Origin: Paenibacillus sp. ACRRY
GTDB lineage: Bacteria; Bacillota; Bacilli; Paenibacillales; Paenibacillaceae
DNA: 64,000 nt
Direction of reading: 5' to 3'
NCBI RefSeq assembly: GCF_022346995.1
Contig: NZ_JAKRNM010000002.1
Span: 682,001 to 746,000 of the forward strand
The translations under genes were made by a program, and so were the position numbers. Position 1 is the stretch's first letter; every line of letters starts with the position of its first letter. Below the pieces are notes generated by a model. That model was not told the DNA's origin and did not search any database. It was given only the letters and a program-made list of their open reading frames with translations. Below, one piece after another: positions 44,180 through 52,671 of the stretch.

Positions 44180-46830
44180 GTGTGCAAACGTCGGCGTTTT
44201 CGCTTACCCCAGAAGAGATGAAATCGATTGAAGATAAACTGCGTATCAAAAAGGAGCTTGTACAGTCACAGACTGACGAGATCTTTTCGGTATTTAGGGA
44301 ACCGCTATCCGTAGAAGAAGAGTGGGCGCTCAAGTTTGTGTATGCATACAGTCCTCTTCAGGATCTGGCAGATATTCCGGGCGCACTGTTTCTAAGCCAC
44401 GTAAGATCAACTCTGCGAATGCGGCGGGAGATTCCGTGGGGGCAACGGGTTCCGGATGATTTGTTCCTTCACTTTGTACTTCCATGCAGGGTGAATACGG
44501 AGAATATTGAGGATTGCCGAGCAATCTTCTATGCTGAACTGGCTGATCGCGTCATGTCGCTCACGATGTCAGAAGCGATTCTGGAAACCAACTACTGGTG
44601 CCATGAAAAGGCCGTCTATACCGGCAGCGACCTTAGGACGGTTTCGCCGCTCACCATGATTCGGAGTGCAAGGGGACGCTGCGGGGAAGAATCAACGCTG
44701 GCAGTGACCGCACTGCGAAGTATCGGGATCCCTGCTCGTCAGGTATACACTCCTCGCTGGGCGCATTGTGACGACAATCATGCCTGGGTGGAAGCGTGGG
44801 CTGACGGAACCTGGCATTATATCGGCGCCTGTGAACCGGAGGCCAGACTGAACCAGGGATGGTTTACACCTCCTGCCCGTCGGTCGATGCTGATGAATAC
44901 GAGAGTACTTGGCGGCTATCGTGGTCCGGAGGATGTGACTCTGGCAACCGATTGGTACACGGAGCTAAATCTTTTGGAGAACTACGCTCCAACGAAGGAA
45001 CTGACCGTATCGGTCAAGGATCTGGCCGGAGTTGCAGTGAAGGGTGCTTCCGTGAGATTTGAGCTGTATAACATGGCCGAATTCTATCCGATTGCAGAGT
45101 TACTAACGAATGAAGCAGGGGAAGTGGTCTTCAAGACGGGATATGGTGATCTGCTCATACGAGCCGTATATCATGGACGGTGGCAGGAGCATAAGGTCAC
45201 GGTTGACCAAATAGACCGATTGGAACTCGTGCTGGATCTGCAAAATCAACCTGAGCAGGAGAGCGGAGTAATTGATTTCGATATGGTTCCTCCGCGTGAG
45301 ACGGAGGGCGAGGAACTCCCGGCATTGACAGAGGAAGCGGAGTCGCTCCATCAGCGGCGTTTGTCGGAAGGGACGGACATCCGCACTGCGTTTGAAGCAA
45401 CGTTTATCACCCATAAGGAGAGCATCGATCTATCTCGAGAGCTAAGCCTTCCCGAGGCGAGGGTATGGGACGTCTTGCAGAAGGCGCGCGGGAATGGCCA
45501 TGAAATTGCCGCGTTTCTCAGGGAAAGCTCTCCGGAGCACGGGGAATGGCCGTTATTGCTACTGGAGTCGCTGAATAGTAAAGATTTGATTGATACATTC
45601 CGTCCGGTACTGCATGAGCATTTGGCTTATTCGCTTCCGCTGCGAGGTATGCTCCCGGATACCTTGTTTATTCCCTATTTGTTATGTCCGCGCGTTGCCT
45701 TTGAAATGCTTGGGTCGTACAGGAAACAATTCCAATCAGCGTTTGCATCAGATGAGAGGGACGCAATGGTGAGGGAGCCTTCACTTCTTGCTGAAGCACT
45801 CAAGGAAAAGTTTATTCACTTGGAGGATATGCCTAATCTGAAAGGAAAGGGTACAGCGGCAGGAACCTTTCGGATCATGGCCGGTGATGAGGAATCGCTG
45901 GCTATCTTGTTTGTTTCCATCTGTCGCAGCCTTGGTATCCCATCCCGTTTGCATCCAAGTGAACGCAAGCCGCAATATTGGCTGAAAGGATCCTGGATCT
46001 TCGCGGATCTTGGCAATAAAGAAAAGGGGAAGCAGCGAATGGGAACCATTCGTCTGGTGCAAAACGGGTCAGGAGGAAACGTGCCGGAGGCTTCCTACTA
46101 TGAGAATATCTCCATTGCCAGGCTTGTTCAGGGGAAATACGTGACTCTGCATTTTCCTTATAAAGAGACGAAGCTGTTTGCCGAGCCGCTGTCAGCAGAG
46201 GAGGGGGCCTATCGTATGACGACAGGTATACGTTTGAAAAACGGCACGGTGAGAGCTCGATTCACTTATTTTGATTTGAACGAAGGGGAAGAGTCTGGTG
46301 TTGCCGTAACCTTCCGCAGCGCCGATGAAGAAATTCCTGTCCTTGGAACGGTGGATAAGCACGTGGAACTGCGATGGCAGGACGAGAACGTAACTACACT
46401 CGAGCATAGCGTAAGTGGAACGGCCGTAGGCATACTTCTTTCCTGGATTGAACCGGACCGAGAACCGACCATGCATTTGCTGAAGGAACTTGCTGACTTG
46501 AGGCGAGAACTGGTGGAACGGAATATATCGGTTGTTCTCATTACTGACTCTGCGGCTACAGGAAAATCCTTGAAGACGGAGCAGCTCGAGATGCTGCCAT
46601 CACAAGTCCGGTTAGGCGAGGCATCAGCTGCCTCATTGCCTGAGGTGTTCCGTAGCTCTGGAGCGACAGAGTCAGGATACCCCCATTTGGTTGTCCTGGA
46701 TGAGGCTTATCAGATTCGGTATGTCTCATCGGGATATCGGATTGGTGCCGTGAAGGAAGCCATTCAGGTAAGTTCGCAGCTCACCGGAGAGCACAGTGAT
46801 ACAACCGAACATGATGGAGGCGGGATATGA
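44176..46830 (+). CDS. Large transglutaminase-fold protein with degenerate second copy and thioredoxin-like tail
   Basis: An 884-residue cytoplasmic protein of unknown function. The first transglutaminase-like domain (about 140-235) has Cys169 in RGRCGEES, His202 in DDNHAWVEAW and an acidic residue in WHYIGACEPE, so the Cys-His-acid triad looks intact. A beta-rich region (about 270-370) follows. A second segment (about 555-620) repeats the pattern (MAGDEESLAILFVSICRSLGIPSR) but lacks the cysteine and histidine. The last 120 residues resemble a thioredoxin fold without CxxC (RNISVVLITDSA, PHLVVLDEAYQIRYVSSGY). The superfamily includes peptide N-glycanases, which fits the glycan setting but is only a hypothesis. 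Start ATG 44176 overlaps the previous stop; its own stop overlaps the next start. Confidence 0.8.
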   Translation: MSVQTSAFSLTPEEMKSIEDKLRIKKELVQSQTDEIFSVFREPLSVEEEWALKFVYAYSPLQDLADIPGALFLSHVRSTLRMRREIPWGQRVPDDLFLHFVLPCRVNTENIEDCRAIFYAELADRVMSLTMSEAILETNYWCHEKAVYTGSDLRTVSPLTMIRSARGRCGEESTLAVTALRSIGIPARQVYTPRWAHCDDNHAWVEAWADGTWHYIGACEPEARLNQGWFTPPARRSMLMNTRVLGGYRGPEDVTLATDWYTELNLLENYAPTKELTVSVKDLAGVAVKGASVRFELYNMAEFYPIAELLTNEAGEVVFKTGYGDLLIRAVYHGRWQEHKVTVDQIDRLELVLDLQNQPEQESGVIDFDMVPPRETEGEELPALTEEAESLHQRRLSEGTDIRTAFEATFITHKESIDLSRELSLPEARVWDVLQKARGNGHEIAAFLRESSPEHGEWPLLLLESLNSKDLIDTFRPVLHEHLAYSLPLRGMLPDTLFIPYLLCPRVAFEMLGSYRKQFQSAFASDERDAMVREPSLLAEALKEKFIHLEDMPNLKGKGTAAGTFRIMAGDEESLAILFVSICRSLGIPSRLHPSERKPQYWLKGSWIFADLGNKEKGKQRMGTIRLVQNGSGGNVPEASYYENISIARLVQGKYVTLHFPYKETKLFAEPLSAEEGAYRMTTGIRLKNGTVRARFTYFDLNEGEESGVAVTFRSADEEIPVLGTVDKHVELRWQDENVTTLEHSVSGTAVGILLSWIEPDREPTMHLLKELADLRRELVERNISVVLITDSAATGKSLKTEQLEMLPSQVRLGEASAASLPEVFRSSGATESGYPHLVVLDEAYQIRYVSSGYRIGAVKEAIQVSSQLTGEHSDTTEHDGGGI

Positions 46831-47873
46831 ACTCAAATTGGATTGTTGGATATGTCGGTCATCGTGATTTGAATAATGTGCTGGAGGTAGACCTGAGCCG
46901 GATGACACATATCAATATCGCATTTGCTCATATTCAGGAAGGCATCATTCAGACCAGCCATCTGCAGCATATGGATCGGGTTCCGATGATCAAGAAAGCT
47001 TTCCCAGATTTGAAAATGCTTTTGTCTGTGGGAGGCTGGAGTGCAGGCGGATTCTCGGAGGCAGCTGCGACCGAGCAAGGAAGGCAGAAGCTGGCAGAAT
47101 CAGCTGTTCTGGCAGTGAATACCTACGGACTGGACGGAATTGATCTGGATTGGGAATACCCGTGCTATGGGGAGGCGGGAATTGCTGCCTCTGCCGATGA
47201 TAGAGTTAACTTTACACTTCTGTTAAAAACGATGAGGGCGGCTCTGACGAAGCAAGGTGAGCAAGATGACAGGTATTACATGCTAACCATTGCAGCTGGT
47301 GCTGACCAGTACTACATTGATGGCACGGAAATGGATCAGATACAGCAGTATCTTGATTATGTGCAGCTGATGACATATGACATGCGTGGAGGTTTTCAGG
47401 TGCTGACTGGACACCATACCAACCTCTATACTGCGACAGGTGATTTATTCCGGATTAGCACGGATGCGTCCGTACGCATGTTTCTAAAGGCAGGTGTACC
47501 CCGAAATAAAATCGTCATTGGTGCGGCGTTTTACTCCCGCATGTGGAAGGGTGTGCCCGGCCGTAACAACGGATTGCATCAGATGGCTGAGACGACTGGA
47601 GGCTACGGTCCGGAGTATACGGAGTTAAGCGAGAAGTATATTGACCTTAACGGATATATCCGCTATTGGGATGATGAAGCGAAGGCACCTTATTTGTTTA
47701 ATGGTCACACGCTCATCTCTTACGACGATCCGGAATCGATCAGAGCAAAATGCCAGTATATCATGGAGCAAAATCTTGCGGGCGTAATGTTCTGGGAATA
47801 CAAATGCGATGCGTCACATGAGCTGCTGAAAACGATGGATGACGAGCTCGGCGCAGGACGACATGCATTGTAG
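46827..47873 (+). CDS. GH18 glycoside hydrolase (chitinase/endo-N-acetylglucosaminidase type), cytoplasmic
   Basis: A 348-residue family 18 enzyme that acts on beta-1,4-linked N-acetylglucosamine, either chitin fragments or the core of N-glycans. It begins with the first barrel strand (WIVGYVGHRDLNNVLEVDLSRMTHINIAFAHI) and has no signal peptide or carbohydrate-binding module. The second conserved motif is KMLLSVGGWSAGGFSEAA; the catalytic motif DGIDLDWEYP has the acid Glu110. QLMTYDMRGGF and GVMFWEYKCD complete the barrel. It overlaps the transglutaminase-like gene by four bases and ends the set; a terminator follows. Size without secretion suggests processing of imported oligosaccharides. 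Confidence 0.93.
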   Translation: MNSNWIVGYVGHRDLNNVLEVDLSRMTHINIAFAHIQEGIIQTSHLQHMDRVPMIKKAFPDLKMLLSVGGWSAGGFSEAAATEQGRQKLAESAVLAVNTYGLDGIDLDWEYPCYGEAGIAASADDRVNFTLLLKTMRAALTKQGEQDDRYYMLTIAAGADQYYIDGTEMDQIQQYLDYVQLMTYDMRGGFQVLTGHHTNLYTATGDLFRISTDASVRMFLKAGVPRNKIVIGAAFYSRMWKGVPGRNNGLHQMAETTGGYGPEYTELSEKYIDLNGYIRYWDDEAKAPYLFNGHTLISYDDPESIRAKCQYIMEQNLAGVMFWEYKCDASHELLKTMDDELGAGRHAL

Positions 47874-47899
47874 GTGTGAGAAAACAGAATACCTTCAGT

Positions 47900-47933
47900 G
47901 GAATCCGGCATATCGCGGGTTCCTTTTCTTTTA
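47900..47933 (+). terminator. Terminator of the glycosidase gene set
   Basis: An 8-bp stem GGAATCCG with CGGGTTCC (one G-U), then TTTTCTTTT. Confidence 0.75.
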
Positions 47934-48002
47934 AAAAGAGATTAAAATAGAGAGAAGGTCATTGGTTATCATAGGTTTTCGCTCACCTTTTAAAGAATTA
48001 GG

Positions 48003-48069
48003 CACAAAACGGATTTTGTGAAAAAATCTGAACTTACGCCTTGAGCTTGCGGGACTTATGTTGTAATAT
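48003..48069 (+). promoter_or_regulatory. Promoter with upstream inverted repeat
   Basis: -35 TTGAGC at 48041-48046, 17-bp spacer, -10 TAATAT at 48064-48069, 50 bases before the next gene. Upstream is a perfect inverted repeat CACAAAA-CGGA-TTTTGTG (48003-48020), a candidate regulator site. Confidence 0.55.
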
Positions 48070-48118
48070 ATTTGGTAATAAATAGATAGAAAGTCCTATC
48101 TGGTGGAGAGTGATTCCC

Positions 48119-48556
48119 ATGCGTGATAAGGTGATGCAACGTTGGAGCACCTACGAGCCGTTTTTCGTAGCTCTTGGAGACAAAAAAGTGGCCGACATCG
48201 TCATTACCCATCATGCCAAAATGCGGTATGCAGACCGTATTGAGCCCACACGTAATGATGATGACCATATTGCGGCTTGGTTATGGGAGTGTCTGAAGCA
48301 GGACCGTATTACGCCATACTACCGTAATGAGCAGGACGTTTACCTCATCGACGAAGATGTGGTAGTGGTTGCGGAATTTTCCGAGCTTGAGGGTGAATAT
48401 GATATCGCCGGCAATCCTCTTCACAAGATGATTGTAGTTACCTTTTTGGGGCGAATGTCAGAGACCATTGAGCTTCGTGACCTGAAATCATATTACTCCT
48501 GGTTGAGGCATTCCAGACGAATGACTCTGGTGAAGAACAGTCGGAAGCACAGGTAA
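48119..48556 (+). CDS. Conserved-looking small protein of unknown function
   Basis: A 145-residue hydrophilic, cytoplasmic protein that I do not recognise. The N-terminal half has ITHHAKMRYADRIEPTRND, a histidine-arginine pattern (H-A-x-x-R-x-x-x-R) like that of DUF4258-type small proteins and some RelE-like folds. The second half alternates short hydrophobic strands (DVYLIDEDVVVVAEF, HKMIVVTFLGRM) as a beta-rich domain would, and ends in a basic helix (WLRHSRRMTLVKNSRKHR). No toxin or antitoxin partner is adjacent. GGTGGAGAG is 8 bases before the ATG at 48119; the in-frame GTG three codons earlier overlaps that site. It is a single-gene unit with promoter and terminator. Confidence 0.7.
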   Translation: MRDKVMQRWSTYEPFFVALGDKKVADIVITHHAKMRYADRIEPTRNDDDHIAAWLWECLKQDRITPYYRNEQDVYLIDEDVVVVAEFSELEGEYDIAGNPLHKMIVVTFLGRMSETIELRDLKSYYSWLRHSRRMTLVKNSRKHR

Positions 48557-48605
48557 TTCACAGGAAACAGTCAAGATTTTTGCAATGATATATTCAAGCT
48601 ACATC

Positions 48606-48633
48606 GCATGCAGACAAGCTGCATGCTTTTTTT
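48606..48633 (+). terminator. Terminator before the LysR gene
   Basis: An 8-bp perfect stem GCATGCAG/CTGCATGC, loop ACAAG, followed by seven T residues. Confidence 0.9.
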
Positions 48634-48690
48634 GTTGGAATTCAAGAAATCGGCTACAATGAGGTAAGCGTACAGAAGAGGGGCGAAGAT

Positions 48691-49620
48691 ATGAATTTTC
48701 ATCAGTTGCATATTTTTTACACCGTGGCAGAAAAGGGGAGTTTTTCAGCAGCTGCGCAAGCCTTACATATGACCCAACCTGCGGTGACGATGCAGATTCA
48801 ATCACTGGAAGACTACTTTGGCACCAAACTCCTGCATCGTTCAACCAAGAAGATAGAATTATCCGAAGCTGGGCGAACCCTGCTGCCGCATGCCAAGCGG
48901 AGCGTGGAACTGGTCAGACAGACCGATGAAGCCATGTCGGCCTTCACCCAGATGCTACAGGGAAGGTTACAGCTTGGTGCCAGTTTGACCATTGGCGAAT
49001 ATGTTTTACCGAGAATGCTGGGTCCCTTTGCACGTCAATATCCTGATATCTCGATCGTAATGAAAGTGATGAATACAACGCAAATTATGGACGATATTTT
49101 GAAACACCAGTTGAACTTTGGCCTGATCGAAGCCCCGATCCATCATCCCGACATGATTGTGGAACCGGTAATGCAGGACGAATTGAAGCTGGTTGTTCCG
49201 GCTGGTCACCCGCTCGCCGATCGCGGGGAAGTGGAACTGGAGGAGGTTATGGCTTATCCGTTTGTACTGCGAGAGAAGGGCTCCGGTACAAGACAGGTCA
49301 TGGAAGACCAACTGCAAAAGAAAAACATTGATCCGCAGGACATGAATGTCGTGATGGAGCTTGGAAGTACGGGTGCAGTGAAATCGGCGGTTGAAGCTGG
49401 TGTAGGGATAACCATGCTGTCTCCTTCATCCGTTCAGCATGAATTAGCACTTGGTCTTGTGCATATTGTTGATATCCGTGGACTTGCATTCAAACGACAA
49501 TTCTATGCCATTCATCTGAAATCTTCCCTGCTCCCACTATCTGCAGTAGCTTTCTTGAACTACTTGAGACAGCAGGAGCACACAGGAGCGGAAGAAATCA
49601 TGGAAAAAGGAAGTAAGTAA
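48691..49620 (+). CDS. LysR-family transcriptional regulator (CysL-like)
   Basis: A 309-residue regulator. The N-terminal winged HTH reads LHIFYTVAEKGSFSAAAQALHMTQPAVTMQIQSLEDYFGTKLLHRSTKKIELSEAGRTLLPHAK, as in B. subtilis CysL (YwfK), which activates sulphite reductase genes. The effector domain shows RLQLGASLTIGEYVLPRMLGPFARQYPDISIVMKV and ELGSTGAVKSAVEAGVGITMLSPSSV. The target is not visible: there is no divergent gene, and the next gene downstream is a PHP phosphoesterase. GAGGGGCG precedes the ATG. Confidence 0.88.
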   Translation: MNFHQLHIFYTVAEKGSFSAAAQALHMTQPAVTMQIQSLEDYFGTKLLHRSTKKIELSEAGRTLLPHAKRSVELVRQTDEAMSAFTQMLQGRLQLGASLTIGEYVLPRMLGPFARQYPDISIVMKVMNTTQIMDDILKHQLNFGLIEAPIHHPDMIVEPVMQDELKLVVPAGHPLADRGEVELEEVMAYPFVLREKGSGTRQVMEDQLQKKNIDPQDMNVVMELGSTGAVKSAVEAGVGITMLSPSSVQHELALGLVHIVDIRGLAFKRQFYAIHLKSSLLPLSAVAFLNYLRQQEHTGAEEIMEKGSK

Positions 49621-49656
49621 TCGTGAACACAACCATGTAGCAAGGAGATGTTGTTA

Positions 49657-50520
49657 ATGGATCAACCTAACGGACGCTGTGATCTTCATACGCATAGCCA
49701 GGCTTCCGACGGTATGCAGTCACCTGCCGAAAATGTAAGGCTGGCCAAACAAAAGGGACTGTCAGCCGTTGCAATTACGGATCATGATACGGTAGCAGGT
49801 GTGGCAGAGGCACAGCAGACAGGACTGGAATGTGGTATCGATGTTGTGGCCGGCGTTGAGATCAGTACCCGCGCAGGAGGCAAAGACATCCATGTGCTGG
49901 GTTATTATGTGAATACAAAGGATGAACTCTTTCTGGAGCGGCTGCATGGACTCCGTGATGCGCGTGAGGAACGAAATCATCGCATTATTGCCAAACTGCA
50001 GGAACTTGGCCTTGATATCAGCTGGGAGGAAGTCATTGAGGGGCTGGGACGTCCTCTGGAGCCGGATGAAAGCATTGGCAGACCGCATATGGCCGATGTC
50101 CTGGTCAGCAAAGGCTATGCTGTCGATATGCGGGATGCCTTTGATCGTTATCTGGCTGAAGGTAAGCCAGGCTTCGTGTCGGTTCCGCGTGTCGCTCCTG
50201 AAGATGCCTGTCAGTGGATTAGAGAGGCAGGGGGAGCCGCAGTTATTGCACATCCGGGTCTCTATGGAGATGATGAACTGGTTCGCCGGATCATTGAGCA
50301 GTCCCGTCCGGACGGAATTGAAGTATTTCATTCCGACCATGGGCCTGAAGAGGAACACAGGTATGCCGAATTGGCACGTGAATTTGATTTAATTGTGACA
50401 GGTGGCTCAGATTACCATGGTGTGAGACAGGGGGTTGTTTTTCACGGGGATCTGGGGAGCAAGACGGTAGCATTGGATGTGCTTGAACAACTGCGGGCAG
50501 CGGCAAACCGCAAAATTTAA
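49657..50520 (+). CDS. PHP-domain phosphoesterase
   Basis: A 287-residue metal-dependent phosphoesterase of the PHP superfamily, like YciV/RNase AM, which acts on 3',5'-nucleotide bisphosphates or short RNA 5' ends. The three-metal site is visible: CDLHTHSQASDG, ITDHDTVAGV, VAGVEISTRAGGKDIHVLGY, IGRPHMADVL, VIAHPG, IEVFHSDHG and the C-terminal GGSDYHG. Substrate is assigned only at family level. ATG 49657 is nine bases from AGGAG; an in-frame ATG at 49648 overlaps that site. A strong terminator follows, shared with rqcH. Confidence 0.9.
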   Translation: MDQPNGRCDLHTHSQASDGMQSPAENVRLAKQKGLSAVAITDHDTVAGVAEAQQTGLECGIDVVAGVEISTRAGGKDIHVLGYYVNTKDELFLERLHGLRDAREERNHRIIAKLQELGLDISWEEVIEGLGRPLEPDESIGRPHMADVLVSKGYAVDMRDAFDRYLAEGKPGFVSVPRVAPEDACQWIREAGGAAVIAHPGLYGDDELVRRIIEQSRPDGIEVFHSDHGPEEEHRYAELAREFDLIVTGGSDYHGVRQGVVFHGDLGSKTVALDVLEQLRAAANRKI

Positions 50521-50529
50521 CATAAATTG

Positions 50530-50572
50530 AAAAGCCCCAGAACACGATATTCTCTGTTCTGGGGCTTTTTGT
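50530..50572. terminator. Bidirectional terminator between PHP gene and rqcH
   Basis: A 15-bp stem from AAAAGCCCCAGAACA with TGTTCTGGGGCTTTT. T-runs on both strands. Confidence 0.9.
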
Positions 50573-50603
50573 TTGTCATTTTGTTTGTGAAGACACCTGC
50601 CGC

Positions 50604-52349
50604 CTATCCGTTTTTGATGGTGGATGGCAAGCTTTTGACCAACTCTTCATTCGGCGTTACAAACAGTGTTTTTTGATGATCGTAGATGACGAAACCGGGC
50701 TTGGCACCGCTTGGTTTCCGTACGTGACGAATAAAGGTATAGTCCACAGGAACACTGCTTGATTCCTTGGCCTGACTGAAATAAGCTGCGAGCTGTGCTG
50801 CTTCCTCCAGCGTAGCTTCCCCGAAGTCCGTGCTGCGAATGACAACGTGTGAGCCTGGGATGTCTTTGGTGTGCAGCCACGTATCATTGGCCGAAGCCAG
50901 GCGGTTAGTAACATATTCATTTTGCAAGTTGTTTTTGCCCACCAGAATATCAATCCCCTCTGTCGAGGTAAATTGATGTACGGTTGGACGATCGTTTTTC
51001 TTTTTCTTCTTGCCTTTTTTGTTGCGGTCGCGAAGATATCCCTGCTGAACCAGTTCTTCACGGATCTCCTCAATATCGTTCATGGAGGCGATGGACAGCT
51101 GCTGCAGCAGGTTGTCCAGGTAGACGATCTCGTCGTTGGTTTTGCCGAGCTGTTCATGAATGACAGCCAGACTGTTCTTATATTTGTTGTACCGCTTGAA
51201 GTAACGCTGTGCATTGTCCGATGGTGTAAGCAGGGGATCGAGTCCGATGGTAATGGTTGCCTGATCTTCATCATAGAAGTTTACAAGCTCCACGCTTTTG
51301 TCTCCCTTGCTAATCTGGTGAAGAGAAGCAAATAACAATTCGCCCCATAATCTGTATTTTTCCGCGTCATCGGCTTCAAGCAGATCCTTGTTCAGATTGT
51401 CGAGTTTTTTGACGTTTTTGCTTCGTTCATTTTGCAGAAAACGCAGCAGATCACTTACCTTTTGCTTTACCGTATCCCGTTCGGCTTTATCCCCGTAATA
51501 ATCCTCCATGCATTTGCTCATCGTGTCGTAGGTCTTCTCTGCATCCTGAATACTCTGAAGGCGGACAGCAGAGAAGATCATCTTCCCTTTGGCATTCAGT
51601 CCTGTGATAGGGGTGTAGTTGTTGTCTCTCACAGGTCCCATCACAGAATCAAAGGCATTCCAGAGGGCGTTCGCCTCCGCTGATGCCTCTCCATTGTCTG
51701 TATCGGATGCACGAGCAGCAATCTCTCCTGCGATCAGCGGACTCAGGCCACTGAATGAATTCACAAGCCAGCGGGCAGCCTCTTCTTCCGTTTCAGAGTA
51801 AGCCTTGAGGAATTCAGCGCTGTTCACTTCCAGTGGATTGACTTTGTGCTGCTCTGGCGGTGCTGTATACGAAAAGCCAGGCATGATGACCCGATAGCTG
51901 CTGATGGAAGGGGTAACGTGATGTATACCGTCCAGAATCGTTCCCGTGACCGGGTCGAGCAATACGATATTGCTGTGACGCCCCATGAGCTCAATGATGA
52001 TTCGTTTTACGGATACGTCGCCGAGTTCGTCGCGCTGACGAACGTCGATGTGGATGATACGCTCCATGCCGATCTGACGAATCTCCTCTATAATGGCTCC
52101 CTCGCAGTGCTTGCGCAGAAGCATGCAGAACATTGGTGCTTCTGTAGGGTTCAAGAATGTCTTCTCCGTAAAATGCACACGGGGATACGTCGGACTGGCC
52201 GATATCAGCAATTTGCTGTTCCCGCGTTGTGCACGAAGGGTCAGTACGACATCATGGCCGTTAGGCTGATGGATTTTGCTAATGCGGCCGCCTTTGCAGC
52301 CCTGGAGTTCGTGTACGATGGCTCGTGTAACAATGCCGTCCAATGCCAT
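50604..52349 (-). CDS. rqcH: NFACT protein RqcH (Rqc2 homologue), alanine-tailing ribosome rescue factor
   Basis: Binds the obstructed 50S subunit and recruits tRNA-Ala to add C-terminal alanine tails that mark stalled peptides for degradation. The 581-residue protein has the NFACT-N domain (DGIVTRAIVHELQGCKGGRISKIHQPNGHDVVLTLRA), a central helix-hairpin and coiled-coil region (about 270-430, with KKLDNLNKDLLEADDAEKYRLWGELL), a lysine-rich linker (NKKGKKKKKND) and the NFACT-R domain (ILVGKNNLQNEYVTNRLASANDTWLHTKDIPGSHVVIR). Older annotations call it fibronectin-binding protein. Start is ATG at 52349 behind GAGAGGAAG. yloB is divergent, as yloA/yloB are adjacent in Bacillus. Confidence 0.94.
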   Translation of the reverse strand: MALDGIVTRAIVHELQGCKGGRISKIHQPNGHDVVLTLRAQRGNSKLLISASPTYPRVHFTEKTFLNPTEAPMFCMLLRKHCEGAIIEEIRQIGMERIIHIDVRQRDELGDVSVKRIIIELMGRHSNIVLLDPVTGTILDGIHHVTPSISSYRVIMPGFSYTAPPEQHKVNPLEVNSAEFLKAYSETEEEAARWLVNSFSGLSPLIAGEIAARASDTDNGEASAEANALWNAFDSVMGPVRDNNYTPITGLNAKGKMIFSAVRLQSIQDAEKTYDTMSKCMEDYYGDKAERDTVKQKVSDLLRFLQNERSKNVKKLDNLNKDLLEADDAEKYRLWGELLFASLHQISKGDKSVELVNFYDEDQATITIGLDPLLTPSDNAQRYFKRYNKYKNSLAVIHEQLGKTNDEIVYLDNLLQQLSIASMNDIEEIREELVQQGYLRDRNKKGKKKKKNDRPTVHQFTSTEGIDILVGKNNLQNEYVTNRLASANDTWLHTKDIPGSHVVIRSTDFGEATLEEAAQLAAYFSQAKESSSVPVDYTFIRHVRKPSGAKPGFVIYDHQKTLFVTPNEELVKSLPSTIKNG

Positions 52350-52671
52350 ATTTTTCAACTTCCTCTCTATCTATAACTGAAACACACAACTGGGATATGT
52401 AGAAATTAGAACCGGTTGCAGTTCGTTTGTCACTTGCTTTAATGCATAAGATAACTCGGCTTCCACTGCGTTATGATCGCAGACTTTTATTTTAGCCTAT
52501 TCTGTCCATCAGGGAAAGGATTCACCATCCGGGTGCTAATTGGGGTCCTGTCCGAATACATATAGAGCAGGTAGTTTGTCCGGCGTAACATACAGCTGCT
52601 CGTTAGCGATCACGGGTCGCTGTATGAACGTCTTTTACAGGAAATATAGACTGGGAGGGGAACCTTGAAGC
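52350..52671. other. Divergent intergenic region between rqcH and yloB
   Basis: 322 bases with no supported gene. A hairpin ATACAGC/GCTGTAT (about 52589-52626) encloses a second stem GCGA/TCGC and lies about 45 bases before yloB. No convincing -35/-10 pair was fixed for either gene. Confidence 0.4.
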
